Source of the DNA: a virus
DNA length: 28,311 nt
Reading direction: 5' to 3' (one strand)
IMG/VR virus record: IMGVR_UViG_3300032053_000396
Location: 1-28,311 of that record
The position numbers were made by a program, and so were the translations under genes. Numbering within the stretch: the stretch's first letter is position 1; each line of letters opens with the position of its first letter. The notes under the pieces were generated by a model. The model was not told where the DNA came from, made no database searches, and was given only the letters and a program-made list of their open reading frames with translations. This document shows, in pieces, positions 15,801 to 22,515 of this stretch.

Positions 15801-18800
15801 GTAACCTTCGATGCACTCAACTTGTCCAATCCTGCCTTGATTTCTTTAAGGTCCCGGATAATGACCGGGTCATTCATCCCCAACCTTCCATCCTTCACGG
15901 CCCTGGCAGCATCAGCAACATCATTGAAATGCCGAACACCAATCCCTGGTTTGAATTGGGTGAGTTTGAACAGTCCCATCATTGACTCCTGTGTTGGTTT
16001 GAACATCAGGTAGCCATTCGACGGGCTAAAAAGATTGTTGGAGGGGACCATCTTGAAGGCTTCTTTCACAGCCTTTGAACTGACCGGAACGAAAGCACTC
16101 ATCTTATCACCGTCAAAATCAGCATTGTACCCCGAGGTTGCCAATGGATGAATCTTGACAGCTTTTCCTTCTACGATCCTAGGTATGAAGGCCTGTACGC
16201 CGAACTTGTGAAGGACTGGGTCTCGCTTCAAGAGCAAAGGCCTTTCCGACATTACAGTTTCCAAAGCTCGAGAAACTTCCTCTGTGTTCTCCTTGATGAG
16301 CTTTTGAGCTTGTAGAGGCGTTCTCCCTTGCTGAACAAGACGTTGGACAATAAAAGGTTTGTAGATTTCTTGAGCTGCCTTCCGTGGAATACCTACTTCG
16401 TCCAGAGACAAAGAGGGCTCAGGAACGATAGTACCACGCATAGACAAATCCTGGCGCTTACCAATGACCTTATCTTGGAAGAACCCTTCTTTGGGTTGGC
16501 CCTCTCCAGAGATGACTGTTGCAATACTATTAAGATGCCGACCCTTATTAACCGCACCTGTCAGGGTCAATGACTTGACACCGTCATAGAGTTCAGACCT
16601 CAGAGGATGAGCTTCGGATTCCGGCATTACCTTTGGGTCAAACTCTTTGAGCTTGTCATTACTATTCGCCAGCATAGTATAGAGCTTGTTCAGCCCGTCA
16701 AAGTTCATCTTACCGCTGTCAAGCACTGTAACTGGGCGCATGATAGGGGGTAGGACCGGAATATGCTTGATAGTATAGGCCTCCTTGGGGCTCATACTCA
16801 GTCTCTCTAGGGTACGAAGATACTTCAACTTTCGTGTAGCCTTATTGAGGTTACCTTCTCTGGATGTTGGGATTGCCGTTTCCAAGTCTTTCTTCTCTTT
16901 TGAGACATCGATTTTCTTTAGAGCGTCCACAATAGCCGCCGGACCAGTTTTACCGTCTAGGTCCTTCTTGCTCTCAATGATGTCTTTGTACTGTGGAGAA
17001 GTTAACCCCAACAGTGAGATTATGGAGGATTCAAACACCGGGTTGGGCATACGCTCTGCGAGAGTGATATGAGACCACTTATCCCCCAGAAATCCAAGAC
17101 CCTTGGTACCTGTGATCGCAGAATCAAAAATGCCCCCTGGTTCGGGTTTCAAGTTTCTACCAACTAACGTAGCCCCCGCGTCCTTCAATTCTCCATTGCT
17201 CATTTCAAGGGTCTTCTTATCGGTCAACGGTTGGAGAATGAGGTCATTACCCTGCTTGTCGATATCCAGGCCCATACCGCGTAGGTACCCTTCAAACTTC
17301 TTGAACACGAATGGTATCTTAGGAGTAGGGACAGACTCTCCGGCTTGTAGCAATGTCCAAAAGTCGTCGTTTTTATCAGACTTAAACGTCTGCATCTCCC
17401 GGATGTTCTCCCGGGCGTTATGGGCTAGCATTGCGTAGAGTCCCATAGCATCCATTGTCTGACCACCGTGAGGACCGCCCTTCCTAGGGGTCATATTGGA
17501 GTCATACGCGTCTCGGAACCTCGCCTTGAGGCCTTTGGTGGCAGTATGGTGCAGCTTTAGGATGTACTGCTTACCCGTCAACACCTGACCGTAAGAACGG
17601 CCTGTAACTGGATCCACCATTTCTTCGGTATCCGACAGCCCGAGCTTATCTAGTTCCTTCTTCAAGTGCCTGGTGTAGTCCGGAATGCTAGAGTCGAAAT
17701 TGTTGATGATCAGAGTCTTTCCTGTCTTATCTGCTATCTTCGACGCAGCAGTTTCCAAGATTTGACCGACGTTGATACGAGAAGGAACTCCCGTAGGGTT
17801 CAACAGGACCTCTGCGTGAACTCCGTCCTTAGACTTAGGCATTTCATGATCGGGAAAGACACCGGTTATTATGCCCTTGTTTCCGTGACGGCCAACAATC
17901 TTGTCCCCGACGTCAGCAGGAGTCTCAGCACTAACGTAGACAGTGATGCTCTTCCCATGTTTCACAACCTGGGTGACCACACCAGGAACATCCTTTTCCC
18001 AGATCAGAGGTCTAGGCTTAATCGGCTTCACCAATTTTTTACTGATAAGAGCTACCTTCTGCTCATCCGGAGTTATCTCCTCTAAACGCATAGATCCTAT
18101 CAGTACATCCCCAGTCTCAACTCGCTCTCCGGGCTTGATGACCGCGTCGTCATCCAGCTTATCCATAACAGCCTTAGAGGTTACTGCACCCACTTGTGCC
18201 CGAAACTTCTTTTTGTCGAGAATGATGTTCCTCTCGGCATAAACACTATTACGAAAGAGATGCTCTGAGGTGAGCTTATTCGCCGCGGACCTTGATATGA
18301 CGATACCATCGTCGTAGTTGTATCCTTTGAATGGCATATAGGCGACACGAAGGTTCGTACCAAGAGCTAGTGTCCCGTCTTTGGTAAAGTTTGTATCAGC
18401 AACAACCTGGCCCTTTTTAACGTCATCTCCTTCTTGTACCAACGAGTGAGAATGGAGCTCGCTTGTATCGTCGTTCATCGGGAAATGGTGATAAATCTGA
18501 ACCTCATGTCGTACACCGTCTTTACCCCGAATGAGGATGGCATCATCTTTGACTTTCATCACCTTTCCAGCTTCAGGAGACTGATGAGAAGTAAACCCTC
18601 CTACAATTTCCTCGAAAGTTTGATTGCCCTCGGACTTCACTTGAACCATAGGCTTTTCCCGATACTTGAGAGAGACGGCCTGTTCCAGTTGTTTGGACGC
18701 CATCATAGCCCGGTTTCCTTGGTTGCTCTGCAGGTAAGGAATCAGGTTAGCACTCAGATCGAACATGGCCTTAGTGGAGTTGAGAACGTAGTCAACCTGG

Positions 18801-21283
18801 TTAGGCCTCATCATACTTATTTGACCCTTTGAGTCCGTAGCCTTCACCATCGTACCAACAGGAGTTAGTTGGCCATCACCTTTCTTGTATTGGTCTGGAA
18901 AGGCTAAGTTGGACCGAAGAGCTGTTGTAGGGCTAATCCACACCCTTTCCCCCGTCTTAGCTTTGATTACAGGAATTTCGATGTCAGTACCCCGCTTACG
19001 AACTCCTAACGCAAGTTGCAAAGTTGTACCTATTTTTTCGCTGTTGCCCGACCAAAAACCTACGCTGCCATGACGACGTACATAGAGCAGACTCCCTGGT
19101 ACAGTGGCACAGTAAACTATTCCATCATAATCCACCGTGTAGTAATTGGCGGGGTAGTAAGGATGTGCAGGACGTGCTGTTCTAACCGGATGCTCCAACA
19201 GTCTAACCTCATGCACGTCCAAATAACGATCTTCTCGCTTGTCTTCGTAGACTTTACGGCTGACAGGTAGGCCTAACCCAATTGCCAGCCTTTCAAAATC
19301 ATCGGCCAGTCTTTGACTAGTTGTCGTGAGTACCCTTTGGTGGTATGAACGACCATCTTTTCTATTACCGGAAAGGCACCCATCCCCAAGAAGTAACGAC
19401 TCCAGCAACGCGGTTCTGGCCTCGATGCTGGTAGTAGCCCGAAAGAAAACTTCAGGGATATATTTGTCGTTACAGAAGCCAAATTCCTTCAGATAGTGTG
19501 CAAGTTGTTTAGACCCAGTAGCCCAAGATGTCCTTTCTCCGTCGTGTGACCAAGTCCAAGGTAATCTGGAAAATAGACTCCTCAGCCTCCCCCAGTTTTC
19601 TTGGTTGACCTTGAAACTTTGAGATATTCGAACCAGATATGCAGAAGTTTCTTCTTTGTAGGTTACACACCCCTCCGATAAATACCAACCCATAAACTCA
19701 GCCCAATCTCTCATGGGGATCAGGCTGTGAAGTTTTAAGGCATTTCCACCCTCAACTTCTGGAAGAGAAAACATCTCTTCTACAGGAATCGGATCTTCCA
19801 AAACAAAGGGCGCATGGGATGTTATGAACCGGCGCTCTTTACCGTGAATCCTATCCGCGGTATCAGTCTTCCATACGTCGGGCTGCCACGGAGTTGAGTG
19901 ATAAACGCGATGATTAGGGGTAACAAGATAATCAATTTTGCTGGCTAGAAGACCGTACATTGGGCCTTTATATGGCAGTCTGATCAACTTCTCTGGTTTG
20001 TGAAATTCTAACGCCCCATCAATTCTACAGGCTAAGAGATCCTGGTCGGTTACGTCTTTCCAATATTTCCAGCCCTTGAAAGTGAAAACTTCTGTTTCGG
20101 CATCAAAACATTCGGGACTCTGGATCGGATCTAGGAATCCTGTATGGCTAGGGTTGATGATTTTTGCGCTAAGAACAACCTGGTGCTCCTTTTGAATGCC
20201 ACCCTCTCCACGAATAGTAGTACGCCGATTTCCCCCAATGTAGCTCATAGGGTTCATCTGGTCGGGTCGCTCGGTTGATGTACCTTGGGTAAAAAACGCC
20301 TTGATCGGCTTCCCAAAGATATCAGGCCCCATGATCTGTTTGACTTCAGTGTGTTTGTCTATTCCGTTGAGAAGCTTCCGTTTGATGTCCCATTTATGCT
20401 TCCTGACCAGTCGGTCAGATAGAAGATCCTCAGCGGAGTAAAGATCTTTGAACTCCAGAGAATCCCGGTCGTCGGGCTGCTCTTCTCCACGGGATACTTG
20501 TAGTATTCTTTCAGAACCTGCCAACAGGGCAGCACCGTCCACTTTATCAAAGGGCTTGCCCAGCGTAAGTTTGGTGGCCTCCGGTCGCATTTGGGTGCGG
20601 CCAAACTCTTCGATAACTAACTTCTCGGCCTGGTCGTTGGAAGTTGGGGGCTCATCCTTAAAAGCTTTGTAGAACTTCCGTAAGGCGATGTCGCTCTTTT
20701 CTTTCTTGTTGGCCGACAAGATCTCCTTACCCCATTTTCTCTCTATCGTGTCATCGTCTACTCCCATCGCTTTGAGAATAGGGTAGAGGGGGATGTGAGA
20801 CCCAGTTCCAGAGAAATTGATGGTCATACTTTTGGACTTCGGGTCAAAGTCCATGTTGAAGTTCAAACCCTTAGCTAAGTTCCACTGAGAGGCCAACTCA
20901 CCATTCTCTTTGACATGCGTATAAACACCAGACTTCAGGCGAAACAGGTTGTTCACCTGGTATTCAGTGCCACCCACAATGTAAGTGTACCGGTTCGTGA
21001 TTTTGGGAAGTTGAGCTACAGTGGCAACCTGACGGTCCTTGACCTTGCCAGTTTCTTTGTCTCGAAGCTCAAACTCTGCCCGAACAGGAACAGCCCACGT
21101 ACGGTCGTTAAGACGGGCTTCTTTTTGCCCGCGGAGGTCATCTATGTCCCGGTTGTCATCTACCCAGACTTTGGTAGCAACAAGAAGGTTCTTTCGCCCC
21201 TCTAGGGGAAATTGACCCTTGATTGTTGAGGATACCCTACTTTTGAGAACTTCGAACGCTTCTTGAGGATCATAATGTGCCAT
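12809..21283 (-). CDS. Single-chain RNA polymerase, beta and beta' fused, with two inteins
   Basis: The 2,824-aa precursor holds both large catalytic subunits of a multisubunit RNA polymerase. After removal of two inteins (356 and 411 aa) it would be about 2,057 aa, well short of the 2,749 of E. coli beta plus beta'. Beta landmarks: IVGGTEYQVNNLFRL near the N-terminus, SPE/SEKIGTT at intein 1, GYNYDDGIVIS, and GRHGNKG at 1131-1137. Beta' begins near 1384 (GGIFDSAITG) and shows VLDSGKMNFDGLNKLY, the active-site NADFDGD at 1720-1726 and SYWTAMHGARMGT. The C-terminal Zn site is C2055, C2122, C2129 and C2132. Then come ALGEPATQLSMN and the trigger loop with intein 2. The N-terminal beta' Zn finger is missing. 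ATG at 21283 is chosen for the GGGAG upstream; a GTG at 21298 is less likely. No alpha, omega or sigma gene is in view. Confidence 0.95.
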   Translation of the reverse strand: MAHYDPQEAFEVLKSRVSSTIKGQFPLEGRKNLLVATKVWVDDNRDIDDLRGQKEARLNDRTWAVPVRAEFELRDKETGKVKDRQVATVAQLPKITNRYTYIVGGTEYQVNNLFRLKSGVYTHVKENGELASQWNLAKGLNFNMDFDPKSKSMTINFSGTGSHIPLYPILKAMGVDDDTIERKWGKEILSANKKEKSDIALRKFYKAFKDEPPTSNDQAEKLVIEEFGRTQMRPEATKLTLGKPFDKVDGAALLAGSERILQVSRGEEQPDDRDSLEFKDLYSAEDLLSDRLVRKHKWDIKRKLLNGIDKHTEVKQIMGPDIFGKPIKAFFTQGTSTERPDQMNPMSYIGGNRRTTIRGEGGIQKEHQVVLSAKIINPSHTGFLDPIQSPECFDAETEVFTFKGWKYWKDVTDQDLLACRIDGALEFHKPEKLIRLPYKGPMYGLLASKIDYLVTPNHRVYHSTPWQPDVWKTDTADRIHGKERRFITSHAPFVLEDPIPVEEMFSLPEVEGGNALKLHSLIPMRDWAEFMGWYLSEGCVTYKEETSAYLVRISQSFKVNQENWGRLRSLFSRLPWTWSHDGERTSWATGSKQLAHYLKEFGFCNDKYIPEVFFRATTSIEARTALLESLLLGDGCLSGNRKDGRSYHQRVLTTTSQRLADDFERLAIGLGLPVSRKVYEDKREDRYLDVHEVRLLEHPVRTARPAHPYYPANYYTVDYDGIVYCATVPGSLLYVRRHGSVGFWSGNSEKIGTTLQLALGVRKRGTDIEIPVIKAKTGERVWISPTTALRSNLAFPDQYKKGDGQLTPVGTMVKATDSKGQISMMRPNQVDYVLNSTKAMFDLSANLIPYLQSNQGNRAMMASKQLEQAVSLKYREKPMVQVKSEGNQTFEEIVGGFTSHQSPEAGKVMKVKDDAILIRGKDGVRHEVQIYHHFPMNDDTSELHSHSLVQEGDDVKKGQVVADTNFTKDGTLALGTNLRVAYMPFKGYNYDDGIVISRSAANKLTSEHLFRNSVYAERNIILDKKKFRAQVGAVTSKAVMDKLDDDAVIKPGERVETGDVLIGSMRLEEITPDEQKVALISKKLVKPIKPRPLIWEKDVPGVVTQVVKHGKSITVYVSAETPADVGDKIVGRHGNKGIITGVFPDHEMPKSKDGVHAEVLLNPTGVPSRINVGQILETAASKIADKTGKTLIINNFDSSIPDYTRHLKKELDKLGLSDTEEMVDPVTGRSYGQVLTGKQYILKLHHTATKGLKARFRDAYDSNMTPRKGGPHGGQTMDAMGLYAMLAHNARENIREMQTFKSDKNDDFWTLLQAGESVPTPKIPFVFKKFEGYLRGMGLDIDKQGNDLILQPLTDKKTLEMSNGELKDAGATLVGRNLKPEPGGIFDSAITGTKGLGFLGDKWSHITLAERMPNPVFESSIISLLGLTSPQYKDIIESKKDLDGKTGPAAIVDALKKIDVSKEKKDLETAIPTSREGNLNKATRKLKYLRTLERLSMSPKEAYTIKHIPVLPPIMRPVTVLDSGKMNFDGLNKLYTMLANSNDKLKEFDPKVMPESEAHPLRSELYDGVKSLTLTGAVNKGRHLNSIATVISGEGQPKEGFFQDKVIGKRQDLSMRGTIVPEPSLSLDEVGIPRKAAQEIYKPFIVQRLVQQGRTPLQAQKLIKENTEEVSRALETVMSERPLLLKRDPVLHKFGVQAFIPRIVEGKAVKIHPLATSGYNADFDGDKMSAFVPVSSKAVKEAFKMVPSNNLFSPSNGYLMFKPTQESMMGLFKLTQFKPGIGVRHFNDVADAARAVKDGRLGMNDPVIIRDLKEIKAGLDKLSASKVTSVGRLMVYNALPPSDRHEKVLHDPKFTLGKDNLTDLLTEVAQKERGSFARVADKLKDLGNEASTGLSVSLKDFMSYANERDSVLDHAKKEESHVRTNSKFSQKKKDEEVVRIYSDAGKKIDSAVKKKLEGSQNRMYDWVKSGAKGNWDQFKQMTVAPMLVSDAKGVIVPVPITKSYSEGLDIGSYWTAMHGARMGTINRVEGTWQPGLASKQIMQTTMDQMIVSEDCGTGTGIRMGIDDRGIIGRYTVGDIDLGSRIGKDKGVIPNGTLVTPDLLNRFKNNKIADIRIRTPLKCAHGKGLCAKCYGINEEGKLHEVGTNVGVIAAQALGEPATQLSMNCVASGTLVSVLNPKDLMEILTLDQLWNKIDSTVDNDNGLETKISSGWKVWDYDRFTRVYTIQRHLPDDVMNLVRLEDGHAVVVQGNHPNWARRCIVICPHCGGDDPVKFVGHWKLSSRTNPKTSVRCPSCKGTFSIFRSLYEDQQEIVVDAKNLENMEMGTSSVWVPGKDSQKTRLPLPPYLLGIFVTEGNVRRLKTMPRMKEGRKHRNTASYGLHWKILSADISQKFGAVRTRIKAELKKAKLIFTEPSPKILQLNDTELSRNLWQQCGIHSYRKTLPPGWAVLSSIGRLDLLSGLIDGDGTITKNKICFDTTSVALVSQVTALVLSLGGIPAVYSTPWRRYSKHQGYRVSFTLPVRLTGVKRNKPVDGPAYKGSYRKVVSVKPVSYEGWTYDLATESKAFTANGIRTHNSFHTGGIVGARGTQAASTFTRLNQLLGLPERLPGSAVLSQADGHIEKIDKDPAGGWDVFIKGQRHYVPGSRELVVKRGDAVKKGDAITLGPKNPREMLKLTGLNSVQSYLVNEIQGVYKNTSPLSRRNTETFVRALTNLSEVKDPGSHPELLRGDMSPTSEIEDFNRKLPKDKKAIIHSPVLKGAAMLPLDLQEDWIALLQSRGLKQTIINAASEGWRSLVHSTHPIPGMARGSEFGKGTEKEPWLY
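13553..14785 (-). other. Intein 2 of RNA polymerase (trigger loop site, 411 aa, with Zn ribbon)
   Basis: The insert runs from Cys (CVASGTLVSVL) to ANGIRTHN, followed by SFHTGG. Spliced extein reads GEPATQLSMNSFHTGG, equivalent to GEPGTQLTMRTFHxGG of the bacterial beta' trigger loop. Block B is GNHPNW. Between it and the endonuclease lies a CPHC...CPSC zinc ribbon. LAGLIDADG motifs are LLGIFVTEGN and LSGLIDGDGT. C-terminal splicing blocks are YEGWTYDLATESK and ANGIRTHN. All expected residues for canonical splicing are present. Confidence 0.95.
19043..20110 (-). other. Intein 1 of RNA polymerase (beta part, 356 aa, ends Gly-Asn)
   Basis: The insert starts CFDAETEVFTFKG and ends SVGFWSGN, then extein SEKIGTT. 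Spliced extein reads PIQSPESEKIGTTLQ, the place of the TPEGxNIGL motif in bacterial beta. Block B is TPNHRVY. LAGLIDADG motifs are WYLSEGC and LLLGDGCLS. The C-terminal block contains YDGIVYCATVPG. The residue before the final Asn is Gly, not the usual His, and block F has Cys where Asp is common. Boundaries keep the frame and give the full conserved extein. Confidence 0.93.
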
Positions 21284-21289
21284 TAACGA

Positions 21290-21294
21290 CTCCC
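21290..21294 (-). promoter_or_regulatory. RBS that sets the RNA polymerase start
   Basis: GGGAG on the minus strand lies 6 nt before the ATG at 21283. An in-frame GTG at 21298 would overlap this site and has no SD of its own. Confidence 0.6.
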
Positions 21295-21357
21295 ACACCT
21301 ACGTCTTTTTCAACGGCGCATACCGTCTAACGTAGTGAGAGGCTCTTAGAGCCCGAC

Positions 21358-21387
21358 ATCCTACGAGTTTACGACGGTAAAGGTCAA
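21358..21387 (-). promoter_or_regulatory. Candidate promoter of the RNA polymerase operon
   Basis: On the minus strand TTGACC (21387-21382) is followed after 18 nt by TAGGAT (21363-21358), about 75 nt before the ATG. The -35 is good and the -10 is moderate. If used, host sigma70 polymerase would start the phage polymerase operon. Seen by eye only. Confidence 0.3.
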
Positions 21388-21406
21388 CGGCAAAACGATT
21401 TCTTTT

Positions 21407-21449
21407 TTGGTACAAGGAACATAGAAGTCCAAAGATTAGGCTGTACCAA
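21407..21449. repeat. 8-bp inverted repeat in the divergent region
   Basis: TTGGTACA (21407-21414) and TGTACCAA (21442-21449) are perfect inverted arms separated by 27 nt. They could be paired operator half-sites or a stem-loop in the plus-strand leader. The repeat starts about 20 bp beyond the candidate -35 of the polymerase promoter, so an effect on that promoter is possible. Confidence 0.4.
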
Positions 21450-21470
21450 TCCTTTAACCCGGAGGAATCC

Positions 21471-21494
21471 TTTGATGGACAATTTGATGGACAA
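21471..21494 (+). repeat. Tandem 12-bp duplication over the start codon
   Basis: TTTGATGGACAA occurs twice head to tail (21471-21482 and 21483-21494), so the 59-aa gene has two in-frame ATGs in identical context. The SD spacing (9 nt against 21 nt) favours the first. Confidence 0.8.
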
Positions 21495-21654
21495 TATGGA
21501 TGCAGTAAAAGAATATCAACCCCCATCTTCACCCTCATTGTTTGCAGCCGCTTTGAACCTGGGAATCGGGATAATTACTACTGCGTGCGATTGCGCCAGT
21601 ATAATCCCGAAAAGTCCGAAATCCAAAACCCTTCGACCAAGGAGAATAAACTGA
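21475..21654 (+). CDS. Small membrane peptide, 59 aa
   Basis: A strong GGAGG (21461-21465) precedes the ATG by 9 nt. The peptide starts MDNLMDNMDA, with the start region duplicated at DNA level. It has one hydrophobic segment at about residues 21-42 (SLFAAALNLGIGIITTACDC) and a basic tail (KSPKSKTLRPRR). That predicts a single membrane pass with the tail inside. It opens the plus-strand cluster with two Cys-rich proteins. Family unknown; such peptides in phages often act on host membranes or are accessory, which is inference. Confidence 0.65.
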   Translation: MDNLMDNMDAVKEYQPPSSPSLFAAALNLGIGIITTACDCASIIPKSPKSKTLRPRRIN

Positions 21655-21767
21655 ACATATTTTTTCTGGGCGTTCTAGTTGGCTGTCTCCGAGAGATAGT
21701 AATGAGCGCCTACCATGAGAAATGGAAGCGTGAATATGAACAACAGGGTATGTCTCAAGTGCGATAG
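21651..21767 (+). CDS. Possible 38-aa membrane peptide with CTG start
   Basis: AAGGAG (21639-21644) ends 6 nt before a CTG whose last two bases form the upstream TGA stop. From there the frame encodes LNIFFLGVLVGC followed by a charged tail (HEKWKREYEQQG), a plausible short membrane anchor with a cytosolic end. A CTG start is rare. The only ATG start near (21702) would give 21 residues without the hydrophobic part. The last 32 nt overlap the next gene in another frame. Not certain to be a gene. Confidence 0.33.
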   Translation: MNIFFLGVLVGCLREIVMSAYHEKWKREYEQQGMSQVR

Positions 21768-22176
21768 GCCCATTCTTACCGCGTGGGCTTTCCGAATCCG
21801 CATTGGCGGGGTCACATACGATGAATACCACGGGGCACTGTTCCAACAAGACGAGAACGACTACTTTCGAGACCACTCTAAAACAAAGTGGTTGTGCCGA
21901 CAATGCGCGGAGGAATCAGGCGTCTATGTTGCTCAGCTTGACACTGATACTTGCAGGGCACCTGAAGATACCGAACAGTGTGGTTGCACGTTTGAGCCTC
22001 TTGAAAGCGACCAAGCAGAATCGGTCCTACTCGTTGAATGGGGTCAGTTCTGCCCTAGTCAGAAAGGACCAGGTGAAATGTTCATGTCCAGTCAGTCTGG
22101 CCATGTCCATTTCAACTGCGCATGTGACGGGTGGGGCCTACCGCTATGGTCCATTGAACCGAGTGATACCCCATGA
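21736..22176 (+). CDS. Cys-rich, putative zinc-ribbon protein, 146 aa
   Basis: Two CxxC pairs (C6/C9 in VCLKCDRP and C54/C57 in WLCRQCAEE) have the spacing of a zinc ribbon or treble-clef. Further Cys pairs (QCGCTF, FNCACDGWG) occur in the C-terminal half, so a second metal site is possible. The remainder is acidic and has no catalytic motif that I know. The start is uncertain: ATG at 21736 has a weak GGAA upstream, and ATG at 21715 would add seven residues and has no SD. The stop overlaps the next start as ATGA, which indicates translational coupling with the 93-aa zinc-finger protein. It may bind nucleic acid or a host protein; unknown. Confidence 0.78.
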   Translation: MNNRVCLKCDRPILTAWAFRIRIGGVTYDEYHGALFQQDENDYFRDHSKTKWLCRQCAEESGVYVAQLDTDTCRAPEDTEQCGCTFEPLESDQAESVLLVEWGQFCPSQKGPGEMFMSSQSGHVHFNCACDGWGLPLWSIEPSDTP

Positions 22177-22454
22177 CAACCAGAACCGCTGGAAAGATTG
22201 AAGCGGACTTCTGCGATCAATGCGGAGTTCACTGTGAGACAAGTGTCATTACGGTCAAACTCGGAGGGAGAAAAGAGCACTACTGCTCTCTAACGTGTTT
22301 CGACGAGTACCGAGGGATACCCGACAGGGTAGCTCTAGAAATCGAGAAACAGGCAAGGAAAGAATGCGGGAAAATGCACAAGATTGTTTGCCCAAAGTGC
22401 ACATCTCGCTTGAACAAGTTTTTCGAAGAAACAGAATGTGCGGAGGATTCATGA
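22173..22454 (+). CDS. Putative zinc-finger protein, 93 aa
   Basis: The start is coupled to the upstream gene through ATGA. C14 and C17 (FCDQC), with C38 and C42 (YCSLTC), resemble an FCS/TRASH-type treble-clef finger. C73 and C76 (VCPKCTSRL) would be half of another site. The protein is small and charged with no membrane segment, so a DNA-, RNA- or protein-binding adaptor is likely. Together with the preceding Cys-rich gene it forms a pair close to the phage polymerase gene. A terminator follows 35 nt after the stop. Confidence 0.8.
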   Translation: MTTRTAGKIEADFCDQCGVHCETSVITVKLGGRKEHYCSLTCFDEYRGIPDRVALEIEKQARKECGKMHKIVCPKCTSRLNKFFEETECAEDS

Positions 22455-22488
22455 ATCATTGAACGATAGAACTGCGACCTAAATCTCA

Positions 22489-22511
22489 AGAGCCGTTAAC
22501 CGGCTCTTTTT
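22489..22511 (+). terminator. Intrinsic terminator of the plus-strand zinc-finger cluster
   Basis: AGAGCCG-TTAAC-CGGCTCT forms a 7-bp perfect stem with a 5-nt loop and is followed directly by TTTTT. It separates the plus-strand cluster from the convergent portal gene, whose stop codon is at 22516-22518. In the other direction no T-run follows, so it should work one way only. Confidence 0.88.
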
Positions 22512-22515
22512 AGCT

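Larger units (their letters stand above)
21284..21474. promoter_or_regulatory. Divergent control region between RNA polymerase and the zinc-finger cluster
   Basis: This 191-bp stretch has no confident gene. It holds a promoter-like pair for the polymerase gene (listed separately), a small hairpin GGCTCTTAGAGCC at 21341-21353, and an 8-bp inverted repeat with 27-nt spacer at 21407-21449. The SD of the plus-strand peptide (GGAGG, 21461-21465) lies at its end. It is the most probable place for transcription control of both gene groups. Confidence 0.55.

Noticed and set aside
16500-17500. Possible split of the polymerase gene into separate beta and beta' genes
   Set aside because: The frame is continuous across the beta-beta' junction, with no stop or frameshift.
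21299-21538. Minus-strand 79-aa open frame ending just before the polymerase gene, with a basic C-terminal part
   Set aside because: It has no SD and lies opposite the well-supported 59-aa peptide start and the control region. A shorter TTG-started version (37 aa, basic) remains conceivable but is unsupported.
21803-22201. Plus-strand 132-aa open frame
   Set aside because: It overlaps the Cys-rich gene in another frame; the latter has CxxC pairs and ATGA coupling to the next gene.
22489-22511. Terminator considered as bidirectional for portal mRNA
   Set aside because: On the minus strand the stem is followed by TGAGATTT, without a T-run.
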